A stretch of 50,198 nt of DNA from an uncultured Lachnospiraceae bacterium (GCA_934394615.1 CAKRRJ010000005.1:1-50198), one strand, 5' to 3'; counted from the first letter of the stretch, positions 1 through 9,021 are shown. The notes: generated by a model from the letters alone, not told the origin. Program-made: numbers and translations.

Positions 1-66
1 CGCCAAAGCATACACGCTGAAACAGTAAGAAGTATCCGCGAGGACTTCGATTTCTCGATGTGTTAG
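1..66 (+). CDS. Possible 3' end of an upstream gene (partial)
   Basis: Frame 1 is open from the window edge to a TAG at 64-66, giving 21 residues that end in REDFDFSMC. The other two forward frames close within about 25 bases. The product cannot be recognised from so short a tail. It lies 38 bases upstream of ugd, so a co-transcribed polysaccharide gene would be a natural guess, but that is inference only. Confidence 0.3.
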   Translation, partial: RQSIHAETVRSIREDFDFSMC

Positions 67-103
67 AGTATATTTAAACACATTTTGAGTGGCAGGAAAC
101 AGC

Positions 104-1342
104 ATGAACATCGCGGTAGCAGGAACCGGCTATGTCGGTTTGTCGATTGCAGTATTATTATCCCAGCATCACAAAGTGACAGCGGTAGATATCATTCCGG
201 AGAAAGTTGCTCAGATCAACCGGCGTAAGTCTCCGATTCAGGATGAATACATAGAAAAATATCTTTCTGAAAAGGAGCTGGATCTGACAGCTACGCTGGA
301 TGCGGAGGCGGCGTACCGGGATGCGGATTTTGTGGTGGTTGCGGCGCCGACCAACTACGATCCGCGGAAAAACTTTTTTGATACTTCCGCGGTGGAATCG
401 GTCATTGAAACGGTCGTAACCTGCAATCCTAAGGCAGTTATTGTGATTAAATCCACGATCCCGGTGGGTTATACGGCAGCGGTGCGCGAAAAATTCCACT
501 GTGACAATATCATCTTCAGTCCGGAGTTTTTGCGGGAGTCGAAGGCGCTTTACGATAACCTGTACCCGAGCCGCATCATTGTCGGAACGGATATGGCGGA
601 GGAACGCCTGGTGAAGGCAGCGAACACGTTTGCCGCTCTGTTGCAGGAAGGCGCGGAAAAAGAGAACATTGACACACTGATCATGGGCTTTACGGAGGCG
701 GAAGCGGTAAAGCTGTTTGCCAACACCTATCTGGCACTGCGCGTATCTTATTTTAACGAGCTGGATACTTATGCGGAGATAAAAGGGCTGGATACAAAGC
801 AGATCATTAATGGCGTTTGTCTGGATCCGCGTATCGGATTTTATTACAACAATCCGTCATTTGGATACGGCGGATACTGCCTGCCGAAGGATACGAAGCA
901 GCTTCTGGCAAATTACGATGATGTCCCGCAGAATATGATGTCCGCGATCGTGGAATCCAATCGGACGCGAAAAGATTTCATTGCTGACCGTGTTCTGCAG
1001 AAAGCTGGCTACTACGCGTATGGCGAGGGGAATACATATGATGCGGCTATGGAAAAAGAGGTCGTGATCGGTGTGTTCCGCCTGACCATGAAGTCCAATT
1101 CCGATAATTTCCGCCAGTCCTCTATCCAGGGTGTGATGAAGCGCCTGAAAGCGAAAGGCGCTTCGGTGATCATTTACGAGCCGACGCTGGAGGACGGTTC
1201 CACCTTTTTCGGGAGCAGAGTTGTGAATGATCTGAGCGCATTCAAAAAGCAGAGCCACGCGATTATCGCGAACCGCTATGACCGGTGCCTGGATGATGTG
1301 AAGGATAAGGTATATACGAGAGACTTATATGGAAGGGACTAA
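104..1342 (+). CDS. ugd: UDP-glucose 6-dehydrogenase
   Basis: Oxidises UDP-glucose to UDP-glucuronate with two NAD+, feeding surface polysaccharide synthesis in the cytoplasm. The 412-residue protein opens with the Rossmann motif GTGYVGL, contains the central-domain stretch [13 protein letters not shown], and has the active-site cysteine at about residue 259 in [15 protein letters not shown]. Length fits the family. The reading frame is also open from a GTG at 89, but the ATG at 104 has an AGGA six bases upstream and gives the standard [13 protein letters not shown] start, so I use 104. The chromate transporter pair follows after 11 bases and may be co-transcribed by proximity rather than by function. 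Confidence 0.93.
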   Translation: MNIAVAGTGYVGLSIAVLLSQHHKVTAVDIIPEKVAQINRRKSPIQDEYIEKYLSEKELDLTATLDAEAAYRDADFVVVAAPTNYDPRKNFFDTSAVESVIETVVTCNPKAVIVIKSTIPVGYTAAVREKFHCDNIIFSPEFLRESKALYDNLYPSRIIVGTDMAEERLVKAANTFAALLQEGAEKENIDTLIMGFTEAEAVKLFANTYLALRVSYFNELDTYAEIKGLDTKQIINGVCLDPRIGFYYNNPSFGYGGYCLPKDTKQLLANYDDVPQNMMSAIVESNRTRKDFIADRVLQKAGYYAYGEGNTYDAAMEKEVVIGVFRLTMKSNSDNFRQSSIQGVMKRLKAKGASVIIYEPTLEDGSTFFGSRVVNDLSAFKKQSHAIIANRYDRCLDDVKDKVYTRDLYGRD

Positions 1343-1353
1343 ACAAAAACAAC

Positions 1354-1920
1354 ATGAACAACAAAATGAATCTGTTAAGAAAGATCTTCATCTCCACGTT
1401 CTATCTCAGTGCGTTCACGTTTGGCGGCGGCTATGTCATTGTGACATTAATGAAAAAGAAATTTGTGGATGAATATCACTGGATCGAGGAAAATGAGATG
1501 CTGGATCTGGTGGCGATCGCGCAGTCTTCACCGGGAGCCATTGCGGTGAATGGAGCGATCGTGGTGGGGTACAAGCTGGCTGGTATTCCCGGGACACTGG
1601 TTTCCATTCTGGGAACGGTGCTTCCGCCGTTTCTGATCATTTCCCTGATTTCGGTCTGCTACAACGCATTCCGGAGCAACTTTATCGTGAGTGAGATGCT
1701 GCATGGCATGCAGGCCGGAGTCGGTGCCGTTATCGCGTCGGTTACTTATGAGATGGGCGCGGGCGTGGCGCGTGGAAAACAGCCGGTTTCGCTGCTGATC
1801 ATGGCAGCTGCGTTTGTGGCTGCCTGTGTCTTTAAGGTCAACGTTGCGTATATTGTGATTTTCTGTGGCGTGCTTGGCGCGGTGCGGACCTGTCTGGCGG
1901 AGAGGAGGAAAGCGGCATGA
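1354..1920 (+). CDS. Chromate transporter family protein, N-terminal-type half
   Basis: A 188-residue membrane protein of the CHR family (short-chain type). It shows the family's signature FGGGYVIV near residue 24 followed by the SSPGAIAVNGAIVVGY segment and several hydrophobic helices, the last near the C-terminus. Long-chain CHR proteins have two such domains in one chain; here the domains are separate genes, as in Bacillus ywrA/ywrB-type pairs. Its stop overlaps the start of the next gene (ATGA at 1917-1920), so the two are translationally coupled and likely work as a heterodimer. The substrate (chromate, sulfate or another anion) cannot be read from sequence. Confidence 0.85.
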   Translation: MNNKMNLLRKIFISTFYLSAFTFGGGYVIVTLMKKKFVDEYHWIEENEMLDLVAIAQSSPGAIAVNGAIVVGYKLAGIPGTLVSILGTVLPPFLIISLISVCYNAFRSNFIVSEMLHGMQAGVGAVIASVTYEMGAGVARGKQPVSLLIMAAAFVAACVFKVNVAYIVIFCGVLGAVRTCLAERRKAA

Positions 1921-2489
1921 TCTATCTTCAGCTTTTTCTGAGCTTTCTGCAGATCGGCGTTCTGAGCTTCGGAGGCGGATACGCTGCCATGCCGCTCATT
2001 CAGGCACAGGTGGTTACCTCGCATGCATGGCTTACCATGTCGGAGTTTACGGATCTCATTACCATTTCGCAGATGACGCCGGGACCGATCGCGGTCAACT
2101 CGGCTACGTTTGTCGGTATTAAGATCGCGGGAGTGCCCGGGGCAATCGTGGCTACGCTCGGATGCATCCTGCCGTCCTGCATCATTGTAACGGCCATTGC
2201 GAAACTTTACTTAAAATACCGGAACCTTGTGGTGCTCCAGGGCGTGCTGGCGTTTCTGCGCCCGGCTGTGGTGGCGCTCATCGGCTCTGCCGGAGTTTCC
2301 ATCCTACTCACGGCGTTCTGGAACGCGTCGGATCTTTCCGGCATTGTGCTTTCTGGAACAAACTGGTGCCTGGTCATCATCTTTGTGGTCTGCGTATTTC
2401 TTCTGCAGAAGTGCAAGTGGAATCCGATTCTGGTCATGGTGCTTGCCGGTGCCATGAAAACGGCAGCAGCGCTTGCATTTGGCCTGTAG
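1917..2489 (+). CDS. Chromate transporter family protein, second half
   Basis: A 190-residue membrane protein homologous to the preceding gene: it repeats the motif pattern FGGGYAAMPL near residue 20 and QMTPGPIAVNSATFVG near residue 52. About five or six hydrophobic helices are visible. It starts inside the stop codon of its partner (ATGA), which argues for equal production and a two-subunit transporter. Family knowledge says CHR proteins export or exchange chromate; in an anaerobe the physiological anion may be different. No regulatory site is visible between the two genes. Confidence 0.85.
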   Translation: MIYLQLFLSFLQIGVLSFGGGYAAMPLIQAQVVTSHAWLTMSEFTDLITISQMTPGPIAVNSATFVGIKIAGVPGAIVATLGCILPSCIIVTAIAKLYLKYRNLVVLQGVLAFLRPAVVALIGSAGVSILLTAFWNASDLSGIVLSGTNWCLVIIFVVCVFLLQKCKWNPILVMVLAGAMKTAAALAFGL

Positions 2490-2532
2490 TTCATATGTAA
2501 AAATTCCTATATCCCCCATGCAAAACAGGTAT

Positions 2533-2561
2533 GGGACAGACAGGGAAAAATCGGTTACAAT
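2533..2561 (+). promoter_or_regulatory. Candidate promoter for the VOC gene
   Basis: GGGACA at 2533-2538 and TACAAT at 2556-2561 are separated by 17 bases. The -10 is good and the -35 matches only four of six consensus bases. It lies about 30 bases upstream of the start codon at 2593. Confidence 0.35.
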
Positions 2562-2592
2562 AAAGGCAGAATACAAGAAAGGTGGAGTTCAC

Positions 2593-2997
2593 ATGTTTTT
2601 AGGAGATGGAGACGTTAAATTTGAGTTTGCCCATGTCGGCATCAACGCGCAGACCCCGGAGGAGGGCGTGCGCATGCGCGATTTCTTTACAGAGGTGATG
2701 GGATATCACGATTACCGCGAGATTCCGGCCGGATATTTCACCGTGGACAACAAGATGGAACTCATGAAAAAAATGGGCAAAGGAACCATGGGTCATCTTG
2801 GTTTCTTCGTAAATGATATGCAGGCAGCGATCGACTATCTCGATAAAAAGGGATATCCGGTCGATTACGATACCGCGCGTTACGATGAAGACGGAAAGAC
2901 CATCCGCCTGATCTTCTTAAAAGAAGAGATCAATGGATTCCGCATCCACATTACAGTGAAAAAGGCACCGTTTTATGTAGAGCCGGAAGAAAACTAA
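2593..2997 (+). CDS. VOC (glyoxalase-fold) family protein
   Basis: A 134-residue protein with the paired beta-alpha-beta-beta-beta pattern of vicinal-oxygen-chelate proteins: FEFAHVGINAQTPEEG near the N-terminus and GHLGFFVNDMQAAIDYLDKKGY at the start of the second repeat, the two conserved His positions being candidate metal ligands. The frame is open from further upstream, but the ATG at 2593 follows an AAAGGTGG Shine-Dalgarno and gives a normal domain start. It is flanked by its own promoter and terminator, so it appears monocistronic. VOC proteins range from lyases and isomerases to resistance proteins; no substrate can be assigned. Confidence 0.8.
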   Translation: MFLGDGDVKFEFAHVGINAQTPEEGVRMRDFFTEVMGYHDYREIPAGYFTVDNKMELMKKMGKGTMGHLGFFVNDMQAAIDYLDKKGYPVDYDTARYDEDGKTIRLIFLKEEINGFRIHITVKKAPFYVEPEEN

Positions 2998-3016
2998 ATC
3001 AGAAGCTGAGTCTGAA

Positions 3017-3051
3017 AAGAGGGATCGTTGAAAAAACGGTCTCTTTTTTTA
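3017..3051 (+). terminator. Intrinsic terminator after the VOC gene
   Basis: A 13-bp stem (3017-3029 with 3035-3047, including three G-T pairs) closes a five-base purine loop and runs into a T tract at 3044-3050. It begins 20 bases after the VOC stop. Confidence 0.85.
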
Positions 3052-3082
3052 CTTTTTTGACACGGTATCCTTCTTTCATAAA

Positions 3083-3112
3083 TTGACAGAAAAATATGGG
3101 ACGGGGTATAAT
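3083..3112 (+). promoter_or_regulatory. Promoter for the hybrid sensor kinase
   Basis: TTGACA at 3083-3088 and TATAAT at 3107-3112, both perfect, with an 18-base spacer. The kinase start codon is 48 bases beyond the -10. Confidence 0.75.
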
Positions 3113-3160
3113 AAAAAGGAATCTGGGCTTTTTAGGAAATGAAACAGGTGGGGGAATCTT

Positions 3161-6007
3161 ATGGGCTTTCAGTGGAAGAGGCAAAATGAAATGAGATGGA
3201 AGAGAGCAGGAGGATTCGGGCTGTTCCTGCTGCTTTTGACGGTGATGTTTTTGAATCCGTTCCGGTCTTATGCGGCGGATGAGGAAAGAGTCCTGCGGGT
3301 CGGTTATTACCAGTCACGCGGTTTTCAGGAGGGCATGCGGGATGACGCGCCAAAAAGCGGTTACGGATACGAGTATCTGCAGAGGGTTGCGGTGTATACC
3401 GGATGGAAATACGAGTATGTGTATGGAAGCTGGGATGACCTGTATCAGATGCTGCTAGACGGAAAAATTGACCTGATGGCGGCAGTGGCGCGCGATAAGG
3501 GCCGTTCGCACAGGCTTGGTTACCCGGATTATGAGATGCTGAGCGAAAACATCTACATATATAAAGATTCTGATGATGCGAGCATGAAGTGTGGGGAGTT
3601 TTCTTCTTACAATGGAAAACGGGTCGGAATCAATATCGCGGATGAAAAGATGAATTTCTGGCTGGAACATTGGATCGGAGAAACCGGCGCGCAGATCACG
3701 GTTGTCCCTTACGAGACGATGGAGGCATGTGCGGAAGGGTTTAATGAAAAGAAGATTGATGCCTTTGTCAGTGCGGAAAATATCGTGTCATCTTACGCGG
3801 GGATTACGCCGGTAGAAAAGATCGGCAGAGAGCCGTACTATCTCTGCGTGACAGGAAAACACCCGGAGTTTCTGGATGAACTCAACATGGCGCTTTCCCT
3901 GATGGAAGAACAGGACGCGCTGTATCTGGATGAACTGAAAAACCGCTATTCCGCCGAAAGTTCGGTAACAGTTTTCTTATCGCGCCAGGAGCGGGAGTGG
4001 ATGGACCGGAATGACACGATCACTGTCGGCTATCTCGATCATTACCTGCCATACTGCGACACGGAAACAGATGGCACGGTGACAGGCATGCTCTCGGACC
4101 TGATGCCGGATCTTCTGGCTGCGCTTCCGGGTGATTATGCGCCAAATGTAATCTACCGCCCTTATGAGGATCAGAAGGAACTGCAGGAGAGTTTAAAAGA
4201 TGGCACCACGGATGTGATCTTTCCGGTGAGCGGCGAAGCCTGGTATGCAGAGCAGGAGGCGTATCAGCAGAGTTCCAATGTGGTAACTTCCCGCGTGGAC
4301 CTGGTTTACCGGGATCCATACACGGACAAGACGACTGCGCGCATCGCGATCAATAAAAACAATCAGCTTCAATATTATTATACCATCATGAATTTCCCGG
4401 ATGCAGAGGTTGTTCTGTGTGAGGACAGCGAAACGTGTGTGGAGGCGGTAAAAAACGGGAAAGCAGGAAGCACAGTGGTAAGCGCCTTCCGCGTCCACTA
4501 TCTGGTCGGACCGGAAAAGCAGCTGAATGTTTCCCCTCTTGCCAAGGCCGAGAACAGCTGTTTTGGTGTGGCGTTCGGAAATACGGCGCTGCTTAGGCTT
4601 CTGAATCACGGACTGAGCATTCTGGGCGACAGCTATGGACTGGATCACACCTATCAGTATTCTGCCCAGCTGAAAGTCTACACCTTTTCTGATTTCGTGC
4701 AGGATCATGCCCTGGCATTTGCGGCTGGCATGTGCGCGATCCTGATCGGCGTGGTGCTGTTCTTTCTGCATCGGGAAAACCGTCAGCTGAAGATTGCGGA
4801 GAAAGAAGCACGGCAGAAGCAGGAACTCGAAGCAGCGCTTTCTGCGGCCGAGGAGGCAAGCCGTGCCCGCACGGTATTTTTGCGGAATATGTCGCATGAT
4901 ATCCGAACGCCCATGAATGCCATCCTCGGATTTGCGAATCTGGCAGTAAAGGCAGGGGAAGACTGGAAAAAGGTACAGGAGTATCTGCTGAAGATCCTGG
5001 TATCCGGGAATCATCTTCTCGCGATCGTCAATGATGTGCTGGAGATCAGCCGCATTGAGAGCGGAAAAACACACCTGAATGAGGCACCGTGCAGTATCCC
5101 GGAGGTTGTGGGAGAGGCTGAGGTGATCATACGGGAGCAGGCGCTGGAAAAACGGCAGGCATTTACGGTCGATCTTTCCGCGGTAACGGATCCGTATGTG
5201 GTCTGTGATAAGCTGCGCATACGCGAAATCCTTGTGAACCTGCTTGGAAACGCCGTTAAGTTCACACCAGAGGGAGGACGCATCGCGCTGTGGATTGTGC
5301 AGAAACCGGATCCGGAACCTGGGTATGCCGGCTTTGAAATGCATGTGACCGATAATGGATGCGGCATGAATAAGGCGTTTCTGGAAAAGGTGTTTGAGCC
5401 GTTTGCGCGGGAGCAGAATTCTACGGTCAGCGGTATCCAGGGAACAGGGCTTGGCCTTGCGATTACGAAGCATTTCGTGGACCTGATGGGGGGAACCATC
5501 GAAATCCGTTCGGAGGAAGGAAAGGGGACCGAGGTGGTCATTTTCCTGCGCCATCCGCTTGCCGGTGCAGACGAGATCCCAGACGAGGACATCACAGAAA
5601 AGACAGAGCGGGAGCCGGTGAATTTTACCGGCATGCGCATTTTGCTTGCTGAGGACAATGAGCTGAACCGCGAGATCGCGTCGGCGATTCTGGAAGATGC
5701 CGGTTTTGTGATGGAAACCGCGGAAAATGGAAAAGAGGCGGTGGAAAAGCTCCAGGCATCGGAGGCCGGATATTACGCAGCAGTGCTGATGGATCTCCAG
5801 ATGCCGGTTATGGACGGATACGAAGCAGTAAGACAGATCCGCAATCTTCCGCATCCTGCGCTTTCCGGCATTCCGGTCATCGCGGTTTCCGCAAATGCCT
5901 TTGAGGAAGATAAAAACGCTTCGCTTGCGGCCGGAATGAACGCGCACATTGCGAAGCCGATCCAGGTTCCGGTGCTGCTGGAAACCTTAAAGAATATTCT
6001 TGCATAA
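3161..6007 (+). CDS. BvgS/EvgS-like hybrid sensor histidine kinase
   Basis: A 948-residue membrane sensor. Order of parts: signal peptide (about 1-38, ending SYAADEE); two consecutive periplasmic-type solute-binding (SBP_bac_3) domains, about 45-265 and 285-510, the first starting VLRVGYYQSRGFQEG; one membrane helix about 520-542; a coiled-coil linker about 545-570; HisKA with phospho-acceptor His579 in NMSHDIRTPMNA; a HATPase domain with NLLGNAVKF, DNGCGM and GTGLGLAI; and a C-terminal receiver with phospho-acceptor Asp878 in LMDLQMPVMDG. No Hpt domain is present, unlike BvgS. Such Venus-flytrap sensors bind small molecules outside the membrane. No DNA-binding partner lies nearby, so the output is unknown. 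Start at 3161 is supported by a GGTGGGGGAA ribosome-binding site. Confidence 0.92.
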   Translation: MGFQWKRQNEMRWKRAGGFGLFLLLLTVMFLNPFRSYAADEERVLRVGYYQSRGFQEGMRDDAPKSGYGYEYLQRVAVYTGWKYEYVYGSWDDLYQMLLDGKIDLMAAVARDKGRSHRLGYPDYEMLSENIYIYKDSDDASMKCGEFSSYNGKRVGINIADEKMNFWLEHWIGETGAQITVVPYETMEACAEGFNEKKIDAFVSAENIVSSYAGITPVEKIGREPYYLCVTGKHPEFLDELNMALSLMEEQDALYLDELKNRYSAESSVTVFLSRQEREWMDRNDTITVGYLDHYLPYCDTETDGTVTGMLSDLMPDLLAALPGDYAPNVIYRPYEDQKELQESLKDGTTDVIFPVSGEAWYAEQEAYQQSSNVVTSRVDLVYRDPYTDKTTARIAINKNNQLQYYYTIMNFPDAEVVLCEDSETCVEAVKNGKAGSTVVSAFRVHYLVGPEKQLNVSPLAKAENSCFGVAFGNTALLRLLNHGLSILGDSYGLDHTYQYSAQLKVYTFSDFVQDHALAFAAGMCAILIGVVLFFLHRENRQLKIAEKEARQKQELEAALSAAEEASRARTVFLRNMSHDIRTPMNAILGFANLAVKAGEDWKKVQEYLLKILVSGNHLLAIVNDVLEISRIESGKTHLNEAPCSIPEVVGEAEVIIREQALEKRQAFTVDLSAVTDPYVVCDKLRIREILVNLLGNAVKFTPEGGRIALWIVQKPDPEPGYAGFEMHVTDNGCGMNKAFLEKVFEPFAREQNSTVSGIQGTGLGLAITKHFVDLMGGTIEIRSEEGKGTEVVIFLRHPLAGADEIPDEDITEKTEREPVNFTGMRILLAEDNELNREIASAILEDAGFVMETAENGKEAVEKLQASEAGYYAAVLMDLQMPVMDGYEAVRQIRNLPHPALSGIPVIAVSANAFEEDKNASLAAGMNAHIAKPIQVPVLLETLKNILA

Positions 6008-6052
6008 AAATAGGATCGGCGCAAAATTGAACCTCGCGCCGGTCCTATTTTT
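6006..6052. terminator. Bidirectional terminator between convergent genes
   Basis: A 17-bp stem (6006-6022 with 6036-6052, one G-T pair) with a 13-base loop. The A tract on the left arm and T tract on the right arm allow it to stop transcription from both the kinase gene and the DUF362 gene. The kinase stop codon (6005-6007) overlaps the left arm. Confidence 0.85.
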
Positions 6053-6062
6053 ATGTACTTTT

Positions 6063-7166
6063 TTATTCCCAGTTCTCTTTTAAGAATTCCACGATATCCG
6101 CAGCTTTCGGCGGGCATCCGGTGAGGCTCTTTTTGCAGCATTTTGTGCAGCGTCCGACGCCGATCTCGGAGGATCCCTCCGGCTGGTTCTGATATCCCTG
6201 TCCGATAGCGATGGATGGCAGGCCGCGGCGCAGGTAGCCGGAATCGTTTAAGCGGTCGAGCGCGTAGATGAGGGAACCGTAGCAGGCGCTGCAGGCATCT
6301 TTCGGCTCCGTGTAGGCAGCCAGCTTCTGGACGCGGTGGGTCATGCGGAATTTTGCTGCTGCCTGGTCTGGCTGGTTTAAGTAGATCATATTGGCATGCG
6401 CGGTATCGCTGCTTCCAACGCCGAGTTTTTCTGCTAACGGGATGTACGGAACATCCTGGATGGAATAGCCCATGCAGTCACAGACGAAGGCGTCGCAGAG
6501 TACCGGATCCTTAAAGCCAAGAACGCGGTTCATGACAACCGGGTTGCCGCCTTCCTCGAAATCCAGGTCGCCGCAGATGTTATCAACCAGGATAAAATCG
6601 TTTCTGGCAATGGTGTTTAAGTGGGCGATCGGTTTGTGCAGGCCCATGGTGTGGAAGTGGCGTTTCTCCTGGTTCGGGATGACGCCTTTGTTGTTCTTTA
6701 ACGCGCAGGTAACGGTAGTCTGGCAGTGGCCTTTTAAGACCGGCATGTTGATCATGTATTCGACGGCAGCAGCTTTGTCGCAGAGCTTGATCTTCATGCC
6801 TGCCGCGTCATATTCTTTCCAGGTGTCGCGCTGCAGGTCCACGAACGGAACATGGTAGCGGGTGCAGACCATGTCGTAGCCTGCTGCGCGGAATGCCTCG
6901 CCGGTGCGGTCGCCGACCCAGGATCCCTCCATGACGGTGATGTCTTCAAAACCGTGTTCCTGCAAATATTCAATGGCACCGGCAAGCAGCTCACTGTGGG
7001 TGGTAGCGCCGCTGGACGGGGATTTTGCGGTGACCAGATTTGGCTTTAAGGCGATCTTCTTTTTCTTATCGCCAATGTCCTCTGCCACGTTTGCGGCCTC
7101 CATGACTTTCTTTGCCATTTCTTTGTAATCGGTTCCGTGTATCAGGATGATGTCGTTCTTTTCCAT
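6063..7166 (-). CDS. DUF362 domain protein with C-terminal cysteine cluster
   Basis: A 367-residue cytoplasmic protein of the DUF362 family, recognisable from KPNLVTAKSPSSGATTH near residue 42, the central NMPVLKGHCQTT near 142 and CALKNNKGVIP near 155. The C-terminal part holds several cysteines, CSACYGSL near residue 293 and GRCTKCCKKSLTGCPPKA near 340, which look like iron-sulfur or metal ligands. DUF362 proteins occur alone or fused to ferredoxin domains and have no settled biochemical role; I do not assign one. Its start follows AAAGGTGAGG on the minus strand. It is monocistronic and is transcribed away from the thiamine operon. Confidence 0.8.
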   Translation of the reverse strand: MEKNDIILIHGTDYKEMAKKVMEAANVAEDIGDKKKKIALKPNLVTAKSPSSGATTHSELLAGAIEYLQEHGFEDITVMEGSWVGDRTGEAFRAAGYDMVCTRYHVPFVDLQRDTWKEYDAAGMKIKLCDKAAAVEYMINMPVLKGHCQTTVTCALKNNKGVIPNQEKRHFHTMGLHKPIAHLNTIARNDFILVDNICGDLDFEEGGNPVVMNRVLGFKDPVLCDAFVCDCMGYSIQDVPYIPLAEKLGVGSSDTAHANMIYLNQPDQAAAKFRMTHRVQKLAAYTEPKDACSACYGSLIYALDRLNDSGYLRRGLPSIAIGQGYQNQPEGSSEIGVGRCTKCCKKSLTGCPPKAADIVEFLKENWE

Positions 7167-7217
7167 AGCATTTCCTCACCTTTACTGAATTTATTTTTCA
7201 TTTATGATGCTTCACTT

Positions 7218-7246
7218 ATTATACAGCTTTTGTCATTTTTTGAAAA
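7218..7246 (-). promoter_or_regulatory. Candidate promoter for the DUF362 gene
   Basis: Read on the minus strand, a perfect TATAAT (7223-7218) lies 17 bases from TTTTCA (7246-7241), a four-of-six match to TTGACA. It is divergent from, and directly beside, the thiamine operon promoter. Confidence 0.5.
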
Positions 7247-7253
7247 GAGCAGC

Positions 7254-7283
7254 TTGACAAAGCGGCTCATACAGGATTATATT
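7254..7283 (+). promoter_or_regulatory. Promoter of the thiamine salvage operon
   Basis: TTGACA (7254-7259, perfect) and TATATT (7278-7283, five of six) with an 18-base spacer. It drives the TPP riboswitch leader that begins about 28 bases downstream. Confidence 0.7.
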
Positions 7284-7310
7284 GTTACTCGTAAAGAGAA
7301 TAACCATAAG

Positions 7311-7401
7311 TACCGGGGAGCCTGCGGGAAGCAGGCTGAGAGCTGGCTTAAACCGCCAGGACCCGTATACCTGATTTGGATCATGCCAACGTAGGAAGTG
7401 A
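7311..7401 (+). promoter_or_regulatory. TPP riboswitch (THI element) aptamer
   Basis: The conserved aptamer blocks appear in order: CCGGGGAGCC (P1/P2 side), GCAGGCTGAGA (the CUGAGA block that binds the pyrimidine ring), GGACCC, ACCTGATTTGGATCATGCCA (the P4/P5 pyrophosphate-binding half, cf. ACCUGAUCUGGAUAAUGCCA) and CGTAGGAAGT closing P1. It sits between a good promoter and thiD, and a strong terminator follows at 7424. Transcription is therefore expected to stop when TPP is bound. Confidence 0.95.
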
Positions 7402-7423
7402 CTGTGACTGGATAAAAACAGAG

Positions 7424-7460
7424 AGTGGAATTACGCCTTGCGTGGTTCCACTTTTTTCTT
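7424..7460 (+). terminator. Riboswitch expression platform terminator
   Basis: A 13-bp stem (7424-7436 with 7440-7452, two G-T pairs) closed by a three-base loop and followed by a T-rich run. It starts 23 bases after the TPP aptamer and 85 bases before thiD, the position expected of an attenuator. Confidence 0.85.
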
Positions 7461-7545
7461 TTGTTCGGATTCTCTTTGCGGCGGTGCATTGGGGGCACCA
7501 CCTTGAGCCGCCTAAAAAATATAGATGCACGAGAGGAGTTTCATC

Positions 7546-8361
7546 ATGAAAATGAAAACAGCATTAACGATCGCTGGAAGTGATTCCAGCGGAGGCGCCG
7601 GAATCCAGGCTGACTTAAAGACCATGACCGCCAATGGCGTTTATGCCATGAGCGCGATCACTGCGCTGACAGCCCAGAATACCACCGGAGTCCAGGGGAT
7701 TTTTGAGGTATCACCAGAGTTTTTGAAGCAGCAGATTGACAGTGTCTTCACCGATATCCGTCCGGATGCGGTAAAAATCGGCATGGTTTCCTCCGCAGGT
7801 CTGATCCAGGCGATCGCGGAAAAACTGAAGGAGTACAAAGCAGAAAATATTGTAGTAGATCCGGTGATGGTGGCAACCAGCGGGGCAAAGCTCATCAGCG
7901 ATGATGCCATCGGAACCTTAAAGGAATGCCTGTTCCCGTTAGCTGCCGTCCTGACGCCGAATATCCCGGAGGCAGTGGTTCTTTCCGGAATGGAGATCAC
8001 CACGGCTGATGAGATGGTAGAGGCAGCGAAGAAAATCAGCGAGACTTACCACTGTGCAGTCCTGTTAAAGGGCGGGCATCAGTTAAACGATGCGAATGAT
8101 CTGCTGTACCGCGATGGCGGATACCGTTGGTTCAATGGAAAACGCATCGACAATCCGAACACCCACGGTACCGGCTGTACCTTATCCAGCGCCATTGCCT
8201 CCAATCTGGCAAAGGGCTATGATCTGGATACTGCGGTGGAGCAGGCAAAAGCATACATTTCCGGTGCACTGGCAGCCATGCTCGATCTTGGCGCAGGCTC
8301 CGGCCCGATGAACCATGCCTTTGAATTTTGCGGCAAAGGGTTCGCGAAGGAGGAAGCATGA
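7546..8361 (+). CDS. thiD: Hydroxymethylpyrimidine (phosphate) kinase
   Basis: Phosphorylates HMP and HMP-P to HMP-PP for thiamine synthesis. The 271-residue ribokinase-fold protein starts with TIAGSDSSGGAGIQADLKT, the HMP-binding region, and carries the anion-hole motif NTHGTGCTLSSA with Cys211. An ATG at 7525 is in frame, but 7546 has GAGGAG seven bases upstream and gives the usual N-terminus. The stop overlaps the tenA start (ATGA). The riboswitch and terminator upstream indicate repression by TPP. The following HMP transporter suggests that thiD here serves salvage; no thiC or thiE is in the window. Confidence 0.95.
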   Translation: MKMKTALTIAGSDSSGGAGIQADLKTMTANGVYAMSAITALTAQNTTGVQGIFEVSPEFLKQQIDSVFTDIRPDAVKIGMVSSAGLIQAIAEKLKEYKAENIVVDPVMVATSGAKLISDDAIGTLKECLFPLAAVLTPNIPEAVVLSGMEITTADEMVEAAKKISETYHCAVLLKGGHQLNDANDLLYRDGGYRWFNGKRIDNPNTHGTGCTLSSAIASNLAKGYDLDTAVEQAKAYISGALAAMLDLGAGSGPMNHAFEFCGKGFAKEEA

Positions 8362-9020
8362 CCGTCACAGAAAAACTTTTAGATTCCGTACAGGATATCT
8401 GGGCTGGCTATCATACCCATCCGTTTGTTATGGGAATTGGCGATGGCAGCCTGGATCAGAATAAATTCCGTTACTATATGATACAGGACTATCTGTATCT
8501 GATCGATTATACCAGAGTGTTTGCTGTCGGCGTGGCCAAGGCAAAGGATCTCTCTGTGATGAAGCTGTTCGCGGCTTCCACGCACACCATTCTGGACGGA
8601 GAGATGGACATTCACCGGGCGTACATGAAGCGCCTGGGCATCAGCCAGGAGGAGGCAGAGAACACGCCAGTATCTCTGGATAACCGTTCCTACACCTCTT
8701 ATATGCTGCGTGCCGCTTATGAGGGCGGAGAGGCAGAGGTTATGGCAGCCATCCTTTCCTGTGCCTTAAGCTATGAGGCAATCGCAAAAGAGATTCTGAA
8801 AAAGAACCCGGAGGCAGATAAACATCCGTTTTACGGCGAGTGGGTATCCGGTTATGCCAGTGAGGAATATCACAGCGAAAATGAAAACCTGACTGCTATG
8901 ATGAACCGTCTTGCTGCCGATTACACACCGGCACAGATGGACCGCCTGATCGATATTTTTACAGCCTGCTCCCGCTATGAGATGTCCTTCTGGGATATGG
9001 CATGGGAAATGAGGCGGTAA
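8358..9020 (+). CDS. tenA: Aminopyrimidine aminohydrolase / thiaminase II
   Basis: A 220-residue TenA protein. TenA hydrolyses amino-HMP, derived from degraded thiamine, to HMP. The nucleophile Cys135 (ILSCALSYEAI) falls at the same number as in Bacillus TenA, and the C-terminal RYEMSFWDMAWEM motif supplies the acidic active-site residue. It overlaps thiD by four bases and is followed one base later by the ABC ATPase gene, so it is part of the same TPP-controlled message. Together with ThiXYZ and ThiD this forms a complete uptake-and-recycling route for the pyrimidine moiety. Confidence 0.93.
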   Translation: MTVTEKLLDSVQDIWAGYHTHPFVMGIGDGSLDQNKFRYYMIQDYLYLIDYTRVFAVGVAKAKDLSVMKLFAASTHTILDGEMDIHRAYMKRLGISQEEAENTPVSLDNRSYTSYMLRAAYEGGEAEVMAAILSCALSYEAIAKEILKKNPEADKHPFYGEWVSGYASEEYHSENENLTAMMNRLAADYTPAQMDRLIDIFTACSRYEMSFWDMAWEMRR

Positions 9021-9021
9021 T

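Noticed and set aside
4193..5947. Long minus-strand open frame (584 codons) opposite the sensor kinase
   Set aside because: It is fully antisense to a kinase whose domains are all recognisable, its product is rich in His, Arg and Cys with no domain pattern, and it has no ribosome-binding site. It is a codon-bias shadow.
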